DNA of 21,120 bases from an uncultured Akkermansia sp. (GCA_900548895.1 URLZ01000039.1:1-21120); one strand, 5' to 3'. Positions 6,831-15,458 are shown, numbered from the stretch's first letter. Notes: generated by a model from the letters alone, not told the origin. Numbers and translations: made by a program.

Positions 6831-9390
6831 GATGTTCCCCTCCCAGCAGCTTTTGAAGTTCGCGGATGCCCGCCATATCAAACTCATTGCCCCTCAGCTC
6901 GTCCATGAGCGAGACGAGCGACGCCTCCGCCTCGGCGATTTGGCGGTCGATTTCGCTCAGGGTCGTCTCATATTTCTTGCTCAGCGCCGTCAGTTTCGCG
7001 ACCAGCTCGCGGATGAGGGCATCCGTCAGGCCGGCCAGCTTCTCCGTGAGCGGCGCCACCCACTTGAGCTTGAGCAGCTTGCGGGCCGTGGCATCGTCCA
7101 GCCCTTCGATGAGCTTTCTCGTCTCTTGGTGCAGGGCTTCTCGGCCCTCCTTCGCCTTCTTTTTGATCGCCTTCTCCTCCTTGTTCAGGGCTGAGACCTT
7201 GGCGAGAATGTCCAGCGTCTCCTTCTCTGCCTCCCGCGCTTTCAGCGCGCGGGTGACTTCATTCGGCACGAAGGCGTCCTTCGCTTCATTGACGAAGACT
7301 TGCTCTTTATCCTCTTCGCTCAGCTCTTCCAGAAGGCTTTCATATTCCGCCGCGATCTCGTTCAGGCGGCTGTCGAAGGCGTCGAGGGCGCCGAGCTTGT
7401 CGCGCAGCAGCGTTTTCTGCGCCAGCTCGAAGGGAATGACGTGCCCCACCCAGCCGTCCTGCACTTCCTGCTCCGTATTGCCTTTCTTCTTCAACACCAT
7501 GTTGGGGTCGACCTGATTGACGGCGGCGAAGCCTTCGCTTTGGATGATTTCCAGATCGACGGCGATGGTCCTCCAGACTTCATCGAGCAGTTGGTAGGCG
7601 GCATACTTGTCCACCAGTGGTATGCTCGACAGGCGCTTGAAGATTTCATCGCTGATGCGGCTCTCTTCCGCGGAGATGTTCAGCGTGAGCATGGAATCGA
7701 GCAGCTCGGCGCAGAGGAAGTTCTCGAACCCCGCGAAGGCGGCGCGGTAGTTTTCCATGAAGTGCGCCACGTCGGGGTGGGCGAGGACGGCTTCCTTGAT
7801 GGAGCTGACTCGCAACTGCCAGTAGGCCCCGTTATCCGTGCGGAAGAGGGTGTTCTTGAGCGTGGGGAAGGCTTGCCAGTAGGCGTGCAGGGCGGCGAGT
7901 TCGCCCTCCGGGATGCCGCCGAACAGGGAGGCGTAGAGATCCCAGCTCTCGGCTTTTTCGGAGCTGTCGACGTAGCGCGGGATGTTGAGGTTGTAATCGT
8001 TGCGGCGGATTTCGTCGCGGCTGACGAGGCGGGCGTATCGCTCTTCTTCCGCGCGGGCGGCCACGGTGTCGGCGATTTTTCGGATGTCGCAGGCGCGCAG
8101 GACGTTGTTCTTGCCGACTTTGGCGAAGCCCTTGGAGGCGTCGATGATGAGGACGTCTGATCGGTCGCGCTTTTGCCTGAGCACCATGATGATGGTCGGG
8201 ATGCCGGTGCCGAAGAAGATGTTGGCGGGCAGCCCGATGATGGCGTCGATGTGGTTGTTCTCAATGAGGTTTTTGCGGATGTTGCCTTCTTCTCCGCCGC
8301 GGAAGAGGACGCCGTGGGGCAGCACGATGGTCATGATGCCGTCGGGCTTCAGGTGGTAGAGGTCGTGCAGCAGAAAGGCGTAGTCGGCTTTTCCCTTGGG
8401 GGCGAGGCCGAAGCGCGCATAGCGGGGGTCGCTCTCTTTGCCGGTGGGGTTCCAGGCTTGGGAGTAGGGCGGGTTGGAGACGACGGCGTCGACGTAGAGG
8501 GGCTTATAGGTGTTGACGGGGTCGTTTTCGTCGAAGTAGGGCCAGTCTTCTTCCAGGGTGTCGCCGTTGCGGGTGATGATGTTGTCCGGGAGGATGCCGC
8601 GCATGACGAGGTTCATGCGGGTGAGGTTGTAGGTGTTTTCCTTGAGCTCCTGGGCGTAGTATTGGATGCTGTTGTCCGCGCCGGGGCAGTAGCGGGCGAT
8701 GCTTTTGCCGATGTTGATGAGCAGGGAGCCGGAGCCGCTGGTCGGGTCATAGATTTTGACGCTCTTGCGGTCTTTGAGGTGGTGGGCGACGATTTCCGAC
8801 ATCAGGAGGGCGACTTCGTGCGGGGTGTAGAATTCGCCGGCTTTTTTGCCGGCGTTGGCGGCGAAGTTGCTGATGAGGTATTCATAGATGAAGCCGAGGA
8901 CGTCGTAGTCCTGCTTCCCGTCCATGGGGATGTTTTTGATGAGGTAGAGGAGGCCTCGGATGGCTTTGGTGCGTGCGCCTGAGCTTTCGCCGAGTTTGCT
9001 GAGGCCGGTCTCGAGGGTCAGGAAGATTTTGTCAAAGACTTTTTTGTGCGAGGGGTTGATCAGGCGGCTGAAGGCGGAGAGGGCGTCGGTGACGTCGGCG
9101 GCGCTGAAGGCTTCGCCCTTGGCGATCCATGTGGAGAAGAGGTTTTCGTAGGCGATGAAGTAGCCGAGGTTTTCGCGGATGAATTGGGTGATCTCGCGGT
9201 TGTCTTCGGTGATGCCCGGGAGGTCCTCCTCGGTCATGCCGTTTTCGATGAGGTATTTGACTTGGCGATCGGAGAGGAACTTGTAGAAGATGAAGCCGAG
9301 GATGTAGTCTTTGTATTCGTTGGCTTCGATTTTGGAGCGCATTCTGTTGGCGGACTCCCAGATCTTGGACGCGAGTTGCTGCTTGTTCAT
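6820..9390 (-). CDS. hsdM: Type I restriction enzyme, M (adenine-N6 methyltransferase) subunit with long C-terminal extension
   Basis: This 856-aa SAM-dependent DNA adenine methylase pairs with HsdS and HsdR. The N-terminal HsdM helical domain begins MNKQQLASKIWESANRMR. FYTP (187-190) precedes SAM-binding motif I PTSGSGS (216-222), and the catalytic NPPY motif is at 306-309. After the methylase core (about residue 520) comes a C-terminal extension of over 300 residues. It is rich in Glu/Lys heptads (about 690-840) and likely forms coiled coils; many HsdM proteins are only ~500-550 aa. The ATG at 9390 is chosen from homology; the frame stays open upstream to 9555, but that stretch is promoter-like DNA. 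There is no Shine-Dalgarno site. This is the first gene of the M-S-R operon, and its stop overlaps the hsdS start by 11 nt. Confidence 0.96.
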   Translation of the reverse strand: MNKQQLASKIWESANRMRSKIEANEYKDYILGFIFYKFLSDRQVKYLIENGMTEEDLPGITEDNREITQFIRENLGYFIAYENLFSTWIAKGEAFSAADVTDALSAFSRLINPSHKKVFDKIFLTLETGLSKLGESSGARTKAIRGLLYLIKNIPMDGKQDYDVLGFIYEYLISNFAANAGKKAGEFYTPHEVALLMSEIVAHHLKDRKSVKIYDPTSGSGSLLINIGKSIARYCPGADNSIQYYAQELKENTYNLTRMNLVMRGILPDNIITRNGDTLEEDWPYFDENDPVNTYKPLYVDAVVSNPPYSQAWNPTGKESDPRYARFGLAPKGKADYAFLLHDLYHLKPDGIMTIVLPHGVLFRGGEEGNIRKNLIENNHIDAIIGLPANIFFGTGIPTIIMVLRQKRDRSDVLIIDASKGFAKVGKNNVLRACDIRKIADTVAARAEEERYARLVSRDEIRRNDYNLNIPRYVDSSEKAESWDLYASLFGGIPEGELAALHAYWQAFPTLKNTLFRTDNGAYWQLRVSSIKEAVLAHPDVAHFMENYRAAFAGFENFLCAELLDSMLTLNISAEESRISDEIFKRLSSIPLVDKYAAYQLLDEVWRTIAVDLEIIQSEGFAAVNQVDPNMVLKKKGNTEQEVQDGWVGHVIPFELAQKTLLRDKLGALDAFDSRLNEIAAEYESLLEELSEEDKEQVFVNEAKDAFVPNEVTRALKAREAEKETLDILAKVSALNKEEKAIKKKAKEGREALHQETRKLIEGLDDATARKLLKLKWVAPLTEKLAGLTDALIRELVAKLTALSKKYETTLSEIDRQIAEAEASLVSLMDELRGNEFDMAGIRELQKLLGGEHHAE

Positions 9391-9449
9391 GAGGTGGCGC
9401 GGTCTGTAGAGCTGCCGGAGCCCGCGGGCGCGGGTGCCGTCTCCGAGAG

Positions 9450-9478
9450 AGTCTAGCGGATTCCGGCCGGCGGGTAAA
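9450..9478 (-). promoter_or_regulatory. Promoter of the hsdMSR operon
   Basis: Reading the minus strand, TTTACC (9478-9473) and TAGACT (9455-9450) are separated by exactly 17 nt, matching the sigma-70-type consensus at 4 of 6 positions each. The predicted start near 9443 would leave a leader of about 53 nt before the hsdM ATG. It lies just after the terminator of the upstream operon, so hsdMSR is an independent transcription unit. Confidence 0.55.
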
Positions 9479-9553
9479 GTTAAAAGTGCCGCGCTGCCCG
9501 GGGAGAGGGCGGCGGCGCGCTCTTTTGCGAAGGCCCGCGGGGCAGGGGGGCAC

Positions 9554-9579
9554 AAAAAAGGAGCGGCGGGCGCCGCTCC
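9554..9579 (-). terminator. Rho-independent terminator of the topB operon
   Basis: On the minus strand, GGAGCGGC and GCCGCTCC form a perfect 8-bp stem with a 4-nt loop, followed directly by six U residues (complement of the A run at 9554-9559). It begins about 40 nt after the stop of the YwaF-like gene and separates that operon from hsdM. Confidence 0.85.
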
Positions 9580-9618
9580 GTTCGGGGTGTTTTGGGGGGG
9601 AGGGGCCAGAAAAGCGCC

Positions 9619-10326
9619 TCACTCCTCCCTCTTGTCGTGGACGGGGAGCATCATGAGGCGGAAGACGGCGAGGACGGGGAGTTGGACCCAGAGGTAGTAC
9701 CAGGGGGCGGGGCCGAGGTAGTCGAGGAGGGTGCCGGGGACGGGCGCGCCTTCGGTGTAGCCGTAGTTGGTGCCGAGCCAGTGGTTGATGGGGATGATGA
9801 GCAGCACGTAGGCGTCCATGAGCAGGACGCTGCGCAGGTCGTCCCAGCCGCGGGCGCGCCAGCCGATGAGCACGGGGATGGCGAGGGCGACGACCATGAG
9901 CAGGCCGTGCGAGATGAAGAAGATGAAGAAGGCGGCGCTGGGGTAGCCGTCTGCCATGGCCGGGGTGATGAGGGCTTGGATGCTCGCGGTGAGCACGCCG
10001 AAGTAGACGAGGGCGCAGGCCCAGCGCGGGTGCCACCAGAGGGCGATGACGGAGATGATGCTCATGAAGGAGCAGAAGTGCAGCGGGAGGTTCCATTCCC
10101 ACGGGCCGTAGGCGTCGCTGAAGGCGCGCCAGATGTATTCGCCGATGAATTGCACGGCGATGATGAGGGCGAGGCTGCGGCAGATGATACGCCGCCCGCG
10201 CTCGCTGCACTGCCGCCCGAGCCACAGGATGCCGGCGGTGGCGAGGATGGTGAGGGCGATGGCGATGAGGTGTGGGCTGCTCCAGCGCACGAATTCGGTG
10301 CCGGCGGCGGCGAGGGCGGGTGTCAT
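9619..10326 (-). CDS. YwaF/TMEM164-like integral membrane protein
   Basis: This 235-aa hydrophobic protein has about seven predicted membrane segments. Examples are SPHLIAIALTILATAGILWL near the N-terminus and later runs around residues 50-65, 85-97, 103-120, 133-155, 165-180 and 210-228. The pattern, especially WNLPLHFCSFMS (His83, Cys85) and the later NHWLGTNYGY, matches the TIGR02206/YwaF family, related to eukaryotic TMEM164, which has been reported to be a lipid acyltransferase acting through a cysteine. Whether the bacterial members share that reaction is unknown. The ATG at 10326 is chosen because recognisable protein begins there, although the frame is open much further upstream as an overlap with the transporter gene. 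It lies 65 nt downstream of the SBF-like transporter on the same strand and precedes a terminator, so it is probably the last gene of the operon. No Shine-Dalgarno site is seen. Confidence 0.8.
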   Translation of the reverse strand: MTPALAAAGTEFVRWSSPHLIAIALTILATAGILWLGRQCSERGRRIICRSLALIIAVQFIGEYIWRAFSDAYGPWEWNLPLHFCSFMSIISVIALWWHPRWACALVYFGVLTASIQALITPAMADGYPSAAFFIFFISHGLLMVVALAIPVLIGWRARGWDDLRSVLLMDAYVLLIIPINHWLGTNYGYTEGAPVPGTLLDYLGPAPWYYLWVQLPVLAVFRLMMLPVHDKREE

Positions 10327-10391
10327 GGCAGGCGATAAGGGGGTGAGGAGCAGGGGGGCGGAGAGAGGGGGCTTCGGTGTGCGTGGGGGTG

Positions 10392-11387
10392 TTAGTAGCC
10401 GCCGTCGTCGTTGCCGTCTCGGTGCCACATGCGGGCGAGGTGGGCGCAGGTGACGAGTTGGACTTGGTGGAAGATCATGAGGGGGAGGAGGAGGTTGTTG
10501 TCGAGGGTGCCGAAGATGGCCATCATCATGGGGGCGCCGACGGCGAGGCTTTTCTTGGAGCCGCAGAAGACGATGGTGATGCGGTCTTCTCTGCTGAAGC
10601 CGAGGAGTTTGCTGCTGAAGTAGGTGGTGGCGTGGATGATGCAGAGCAGGACGAGGCAGAGGAGGATGAGGCCGACGAGGTGCCAGGCGTCGAGCTGGGC
10701 CCAGTAGCCGCCGCGGGTGGCGCTGGAGAAGGCGGTGTAGACGACGAGCCAGATGGTGCATTGGTCGTTCCACCCGATGAGTTTGCGGTGGCTGTCGACC
10801 CACTGCTTGAGCCAGCGCTGGGCGATTTGCCCGGCGATGAAGGGGAGGAGGATTTGGTAGCAGATTTGCAGGATGGTGTCGAGGCCGACGGAGGCGCCGG
10901 AGGCGTTGCCGGAGTGGAAGAGGAGGCCGACGAGCAGGGGGGTGAGGAAGACGCCGAGCAGGCTGGAGGCGGAGGCGGCGCAGACGGCGGCGGGGACGTT
11001 GCCGCCGGCGACGGAGGTGAAGGCGATGCTGCTCTGGACGGTGGAGGGGAGGCAGGCGACGTAGATGAGGCCCATGTAGAGGGCGGGGCCGACGATCCAT
11101 TCGCCGACGGGCTGCACGAGGCTGAAGAAGATGGGGAAGAAGATGAAGGTGAAGAAGGCGACGAGGGCCTGCAGGCGCCAGTGGAGGAGGCCGTCGATGA
11201 CGGATTGGCGCGAGAGTTTGACGCCGTAGAGGAAGAAGAGGAGGATGATGGCGGCGTTGGTGAGCCAATCAAAAATGTCGGCGCCGATGCCGTGGCAGGG
11301 CAGCAGGAGGCCGAGGATGACGCAGATGATGATGCCGTTGGTGAAGCGGTCCGTTTTGGCGAGGATGCTCAGGAGGCGCTGTTTCAT
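10392..11387 (-). CDS. SBF-like (YfeH family) bile acid:sodium symporter homologue
   Basis: This 331-aa membrane protein has roughly ten hydrophobic segments across its whole length. Family marks include STVQSSIAFTSVAGGN (115-130), the discontinuous-helix region that binds sodium and substrate in this fold, FCGSKKSLAVGAPM (274-287), and a final IFHQVQLVTCAHLARMW (305-321). These match the YfeH/SBF_like branch (PF13593), whose transported substrate is generally unknown, rather than true bile acid carriers. The start ATG overlaps the topB stop as ATGA (11384-11387), which implies translational coupling to the topoisomerase gene. No Shine-Dalgarno site lies ahead of it. A functional link between a topoisomerase and a transporter is not obvious; the arrangement may be only a shared promoter. 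Confidence 0.87.
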   Translation of the reverse strand: MKQRLLSILAKTDRFTNGIIICVILGLLLPCHGIGADIFDWLTNAAIILLFFLYGVKLSRQSVIDGLLHWRLQALVAFFTFIFFPIFFSLVQPVGEWIVGPALYMGLIYVACLPSTVQSSIAFTSVAGGNVPAAVCAASASSLLGVFLTPLLVGLLFHSGNASGASVGLDTILQICYQILLPFIAGQIAQRWLKQWVDSHRKLIGWNDQCTIWLVVYTAFSSATRGGYWAQLDAWHLVGLILLCLVLLCIIHATTYFSSKLLGFSREDRITIVFCGSKKSLAVGAPMMMAIFGTLDNNLLLPLMIFHQVQLVTCAHLARMWHRDGNDDGGY

Positions 11388-14263
11388 GATTCGCGCGGGG
11401 GGAAGTCGTAGCCGATTTTGCCGGTGCCGGGGGTGAAGGTGAGGCTGGCGTCAAATTGGCGGCCGCTCTTGTGGCTGACGAAGTTGCGGATGAGTTCGGT
11501 CTTGCCTTTGGTGAGCAGCTGGGTGACGAGTTCGGCGGTGAGGTTGATGCCGCACATGGTGTGCGGGATGACGAGGGGTTTGCGGGTTTTGCCGTAGGTG
11601 AGGCTGGGGATGTGCCAGGCGTTTTCGGTTTCGAGGAGTTCGTGCTCGCCTTTGCCTTTGATTTTGATGGGGCCGTGCTTGGTGGCGTGGCTGAGGTCTT
11701 CGTGGGCGGCGTCTGAGGCGGTGAAGCGGCGGTCGGCGCGCGCGGGGCTGCTGCCGTCTGCTTTGCGCTTGGGTTCGCGGGGGGGGAATTCGAAGGCGAC
11801 GTTGCCTTTTTTGGCGTCGAGGGTGAGGTAGGCGTCGAAGGGGCGGTGGGTGCGCTGGGAGGTGAAGCCGCTGATGAGGTCTGTCTTGCCGGTGGCGAGG
11901 AGTTTGAGGACTTGCTCTTGCTCGATGCTGCGGCCGAGGATGGTGCGCGACATGGCCCAGCCTTTGCGGTTGCTGCCTTCTTGCGGGTAGTCGGGGACGC
12001 TCCACTGCTTGTCGTTGCTCTGGAGTTCGAGTTCTCCGTGGCCGAGGACGGGGACGAGGCCGTGGCTTTCCGCGGGGGTGCCGGGGGTGCTGTCGGCGGC
12101 TTTGTCGTTGTCGAAGTAGAATTCGGCTTTCCACGAGGCGCGCTCGCTCTGGGGGGCGGTGAGGCGCAGGCCGGCTTTGAAGGGTTTGCCGAATTTGGAG
12201 CGGAAGCCTTCCATGACGGGCAGTTCTCCCTTGGTGATGAGGGTGCTCATCTGGTCGTCGGTGAGGCTGAGGCCGGCGTGGACGCGCCGGATGCGGAATT
12301 TGCAGTTTTTGCAGGAGACGGCGTCGACGCGGCTGCTGAGGCCGACGGCGCCGCAGGCTGGGCAGGCGATGGGCAGGTCGGGGTTTTTGCCGTTCTTCAT
12401 GTAGTCGCGCACGGCATCCACGATTTCGGTGGTGTAGTGGCGGATGTCTTTCATGAAGCTGTCGCGGTCGAGCCGGCCGTTTTCCATTTGCTTGAGCCGG
12501 TATTCCCACTCGCCGGTGAGTTCGGGGCTGGAGAGGGTGCTCAGGCCGATTTTGCCCAGCAGGTCGATGAGGTCCATGCCGCGCCGGGTGGCCATGAGTT
12601 CTTTGCCGTCGCGCACGATGTATTCTTGGGTGATGAGGCCTTCGATGATGGCGGCGCGGGTGGCGGGGGTGCCGAGGCCGCGCTCTTTCATGGCGTAGGC
12701 GAGTTCTTCGTCGTCGACGAGTTTGCCGGCGGTTTCCATCGCGGTGAGGAGGGTGGCTTCTGTGTAGGGTGCCGGGGGCCGCGTTTGTTCTTGCCGGGCT
12801 TCGGTGTTGAGGGTGCGGACGATTTCGTGCGGGGTGACGGTGCAGAGTTCGTCTTTGCGGTCTCGCTGGCCGGCGGGGTAGAGGGCGCGCCAGCCGGGGG
12901 CGAGTTGCACGCGGCCGTGGGTGTAGAAGGTGTCGGTGGCGCCGGGGCTTTCGACGGTGGTGGTGCGCTCGGTGTCTTCGTATTCGGCGTTGGGCATGAA
13001 GACGCCGAGGAAGCGCTGGACGACGAGGGTGAAGATGCGGGCGGCGTCGCCGCTCAGGGGGACGAAGCGCCCGGTGGGGATGATGGCGAAGTGGTCGCTG
13101 ACTTTGCTGCTGTCAAAGACGCGTTTGCTGGGGCGCACGCTGCGCAGCTCGATGATGGAGCGGGCGTGCGGGGCGAATTCGGGCATGTTTTCGCCGATGG
13201 CTTGCACGGTGCGCGCGGCGATGCCGAGGTAGTCGCCGGGGAGGTATTTGGAGTCGGTGCGCGGGTAGGTGAGGACTTTGTGCTTTTCGTAGCATTCCTG
13301 CGCGAGTTGCAGGGTGCGCCGGGCGGAGAAGCCGAAGCGGTTGCTGGCTTCGCGCTGCAGGGAGGTGAGGTCGAAGAGCTGCGGCGCGGGGACGGAGACG
13401 GGTTTCTTGGTTTCGCTGACGCGGCCTTCGCGCCCCCGGCAGCGCTCGGCGATGGCGCGGGCGGTGGCTTCGTCCCAGATGCGGTCGCGGGTTTTCTGCG
13501 GTTCTTTGGGGTTTTTGCGCCAGGTGGGGTCGATCCACTTGCCTTCGTAGTTGCCGGCGGCGGCGGCGAAGGTGGCGCGCACTTCGTAGTAGGGCTCGGG
13601 GACGAAGGAGAGGATTTCTTTTTGACGCGCGGCGAGCAGGGCGAGGGTGGGGGTTTGCACGCGGCCGGTGGGGGTGACGTTGAAGCCGCCGGCGGCGGAT
13701 TGCAGGACGGTGAGGGCGCGGGTGCTGTTGAGGCCGACGAGCCAGTCGGATTCGGAGCGGCAGACGGCGGCGTCGGCGAGGTTGGCCATGTCTTCATCGC
13801 TCTTGAGGTGGCTCCAGGCGTCGAGGATGGCGTCGTCCGTCATGCTCTGCATCCAGAGGCGCGAGATGGGTTTGCGGATTTTGCCGAAGCGCACGATGTT
13901 GCGGAAGATGAGTTCGCCTTCGCGCCCGGCATCGCAGGCGTTGACGAGGGCGGTGACGTCTTTGCTGCGCGCGAGTTTGAGGACTTTGCGCAGGCGGTCG
14001 GCGGATTTGGGGATGGGCTCCAGCTCCATGTGCGCGGGCATGACGGGCAGGTACTCCATCTTCCACGGCAGGCTTTTGCCGTCGGCGGTCTGCGGTTTCT
14101 TCTGCTCGACGAGGTGGCCGACGGCGGAGGTGATGATGAGGGTGTCGTTGGTGAAGCTGCCCGAGGCGGCGTCTTTCTGGAACTTGCCGAGGCGCTTGCC
14201 CAAAACGCGGGCCAGGTCGGTTGCTACACTCGGTTTCTCGGCGATGATGAGGGTCTTGGACAT
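11384..14263 (-). CDS. topB: DNA topoisomerase III (type IA), extended C-terminus
   Basis: This 959-aa type IA topoisomerase passes single strands through a transient break and resolves recombination or replication intermediates. The Toprim domain starts LIIAEKPS (Glu9, Lys10) and continues to DAGREGE (111-117), which binds magnesium. The catalytic tyrosine is Tyr333 in LTYPRTDS. A four-cysteine zinc ribbon (CPAC, then CKNC) lies near residues 630-655. After it come three copies of the short repeat found at topoisomerase C-termini (about 661-715, 780-832 and 906-958), the last two ending in FPPRE. E. coli TopB is about 650 aa, so this form is about 300 aa longer. It is the first gene of a likely operon with the YfeH-like and YwaF-like genes. 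The start fits the family, and no Shine-Dalgarno site precedes it. Confidence 0.95.
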   Translation of the reverse strand: MSKTLIIAEKPSVATDLARVLGKRLGKFQKDAASGSFTNDTLIITSAVGHLVEQKKPQTADGKSLPWKMEYLPVMPAHMELEPIPKSADRLRKVLKLARSKDVTALVNACDAGREGELIFRNIVRFGKIRKPISRLWMQSMTDDAILDAWSHLKSDEDMANLADAAVCRSESDWLVGLNSTRALTVLQSAAGGFNVTPTGRVQTPTLALLAARQKEILSFVPEPYYEVRATFAAAAGNYEGKWIDPTWRKNPKEPQKTRDRIWDEATARAIAERCRGREGRVSETKKPVSVPAPQLFDLTSLQREASNRFGFSARRTLQLAQECYEKHKVLTYPRTDSKYLPGDYLGIAARTVQAIGENMPEFAPHARSIIELRSVRPSKRVFDSSKVSDHFAIIPTGRFVPLSGDAARIFTLVVQRFLGVFMPNAEYEDTERTTTVESPGATDTFYTHGRVQLAPGWRALYPAGQRDRKDELCTVTPHEIVRTLNTEARQEQTRPPAPYTEATLLTAMETAGKLVDDEELAYAMKERGLGTPATRAAIIEGLITQEYIVRDGKELMATRRGMDLIDLLGKIGLSTLSSPELTGEWEYRLKQMENGRLDRDSFMKDIRHYTTEIVDAVRDYMKNGKNPDLPIACPACGAVGLSSRVDAVSCKNCKFRIRRVHAGLSLTDDQMSTLITKGELPVMEGFRSKFGKPFKAGLRLTAPQSERASWKAEFYFDNDKAADSTPGTPAESHGLVPVLGHGELELQSNDKQWSVPDYPQEGSNRKGWAMSRTILGRSIEQEQVLKLLATGKTDLISGFTSQRTHRPFDAYLTLDAKKGNVAFEFPPREPKRKADGSSPARADRRFTASDAAHEDLSHATKHGPIKIKGKGEHELLETENAWHIPSLTYGKTRKPLVIPHTMCGINLTAELVTQLLTKGKTELIRNFVSHKSGRQFDASLTFTPGTGKIGYDFPPRES

Positions 14264-14364
14264 GGGTTCGGCTGCGATGGCGGGGAAAGACGGTGGTGTG
14301 CGGGCGGGCCGCCGCGGCTTCGGCGCGTCGTCAGCGCTTCGGGCGCGGTGCCCTTACGGGCTCT

Positions 14365-14395
14365 ATTAGATGCAGGGGATGGCGACAAATGTCAA
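14365..14395 (-). promoter_or_regulatory. Promoter of the topB operon
   Basis: On the minus strand a perfect TTGACA (14395-14390) is followed after 19 nt by TCTAAT (14370-14365, 5 of 6 matches). The spacing is long but within the usable range. The transcript would start near 14357, giving a GC-rich leader of about 95 nt ahead of topB. Confidence 0.55.
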
Positions 14396-14468
14396 GCCCA
14401 AAGTGAGGCATTGTGTGAGGAAGGCGCGGGGCGGCGGGGCAAAAGCGCTTCTTTGTGGCGCGGGCGGC

Positions 14469-14498
14469 TTGACGCGGGGGGCGGGTCGCGGCTATAAT
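14469..14498 (+). promoter_or_regulatory. Promoter of the ROK kinase gene (leaderless transcript)
   Basis: TTGACG (14469-14474) and a perfect TATAAT (14493-14498) are separated by 18 nt. The first ATG is at 14505, seven bases after the -10 box, where transcription itself normally begins. It is divergent from the topB promoter about 75 nt away. Confidence 0.75.
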
Positions 14499-14504
14499 GC
14501 GGGC

Positions 14505-15458
14505 ATGATGACTCCTTCACCGGCGATTGCTGTGGATTTCGGCGGCACGACGATTAAGATTGGCGTGACCTGCGGGCAGGATATTATTGAGAAGGCGGAG
14601 CCGCTGCCGACGCCGAGCTATCACAGCCCGGAGGAGATTATGGATGCGATGTGCGCGGTGATGCACCGCCTGCGCGACCGCCACCCGTCGGTCTGCGCGG
14701 TGGGGCTGGGGATGCCGGGCTGGGTGGATTTTTACAAGGGGGTGCTGTATCAGCTGACGAATGTGCCGGTGTGGGATCGCGAGGTGCCGGTGCGCGATGT
14801 GATGCAGGCGCAGCTGGGCCTGCCGGTGGTGCTGGACAATGATGCGAATTGCATGGGCTATGCGGAGTGGCAGATGGGGGCCGGCCGCGGGCATGAGAGT
14901 TTGGTGTGCCTGACGCTGGGCACGGGCATCGGCGGGGCGATGATTTTGCAGAACCGCCTGCTGCGCGGCCGCAATGTGTCGTCCGGCGAGCTGGGGCAGA
15001 CGAGTATCCATTACCGCGGCCGCGTGGGCCCCTTCGGCAACCGCGGGGCGATTGAGGAATACATCGGCAACAATGAGATGGCGGCGGATGCGGTGGAGCG
15101 CTACGCGGCGGCGGGGATCACCCGCAGCGCGGCGGAGTGCACGCCCTACAAGCTGGAGCTGGCGGCGCGCGGCGGCTGCCCGATTGCGCAGCAGATTTAC
15201 ACGGATTTTGCGGAGAAGCTCGCCTGCCTGATGATGAATATGATGTATGCCGTGGTGCCCGATGCCTTCATCATCGGCGGCGGGGTGGCCAAGGTGGGCG
15301 ATTTGCTCTTTGAGCCGCTGCGCGAGTTTTTGCGCGCGCAGCTTTTCCATGTGCATTTCAATAACCTGAAGATTTTGCCGGCGAAGTTCGGCTCGGATTC
15401 CGGCCTCATCGGCGCGGGGCTCATGGCCTCGCACTACGCCGCCGGCTGCCTCGACTGA
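14505..15458 (+). CDS. ROK-family sugar kinase lacking the zinc-binding cysteines
   Basis: This 317-aa protein has the actin-like ROK fold, which phosphorylates a hexose or amino sugar with ATP in the cytoplasm. The phosphate-binding loop is VDFGGTTIK (10-18), the catalytic aspartate is Asp113 in LDNDAN, the second ATP loop is TLGTGIGG (137-144), and IIGGGV lies near the C-terminus. There is no N-terminal helix-turn-helix, so it is a kinase and not a ROK repressor. The usual zinc motif (E-x-G-H followed by C-x-C-G-x-x-G-C) is replaced by ELGQ (162-165) and GPFGNRGAIE (175-184), with no cysteine and no histidine ligand. The exact sugar is unknown; glucokinase is the default guess. The ATG at 14505 (or 14508) is set by the promoter immediately upstream. 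Codons end mostly in G, unlike the C-ending genes on its right. Confidence 0.9.
   Translation: MMTPSPAIAVDFGGTTIKIGVTCGQDIIEKAEPLPTPSYHSPEEIMDAMCAVMHRLRDRHPSVCAVGLGMPGWVDFYKGVLYQLTNVPVWDREVPVRDVMQAQLGLPVVLDNDANCMGYAEWQMGAGRGHESLVCLTLGTGIGGAMILQNRLLRGRNVSSGELGQTSIHYRGRVGPFGNRGAIEEYIGNNEMAADAVERYAAAGITRSAAECTPYKLELAARGGCPIAQQIYTDFAEKLACLMMNMMYAVVPDAFIIGGGVAKVGDLLFEPLREFLRAQLFHVHFNNLKILPAKFGSDSGLIGAGLMASHYAAGCLD

Noticed and set aside
6831..6887. In-frame 5' extension of hsdS
   Set aside because: It lies in hsdM coding sequence, and the ATG at 6830 has a ribosome binding site and the expected N-terminus.
9391..9555. In-frame 5' extension of hsdM
   Set aside because: The extra residues have no HsdM similarity and cover a good promoter. 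HsdM homology starts at the ATG at 9390.
11846..14497. Very long plus-strand open frame antisense to topB
   Set aside because: The Gly/Ala/Glu-rich low-complexity translation mirrors topB codons, and topB carries all catalytic motifs.
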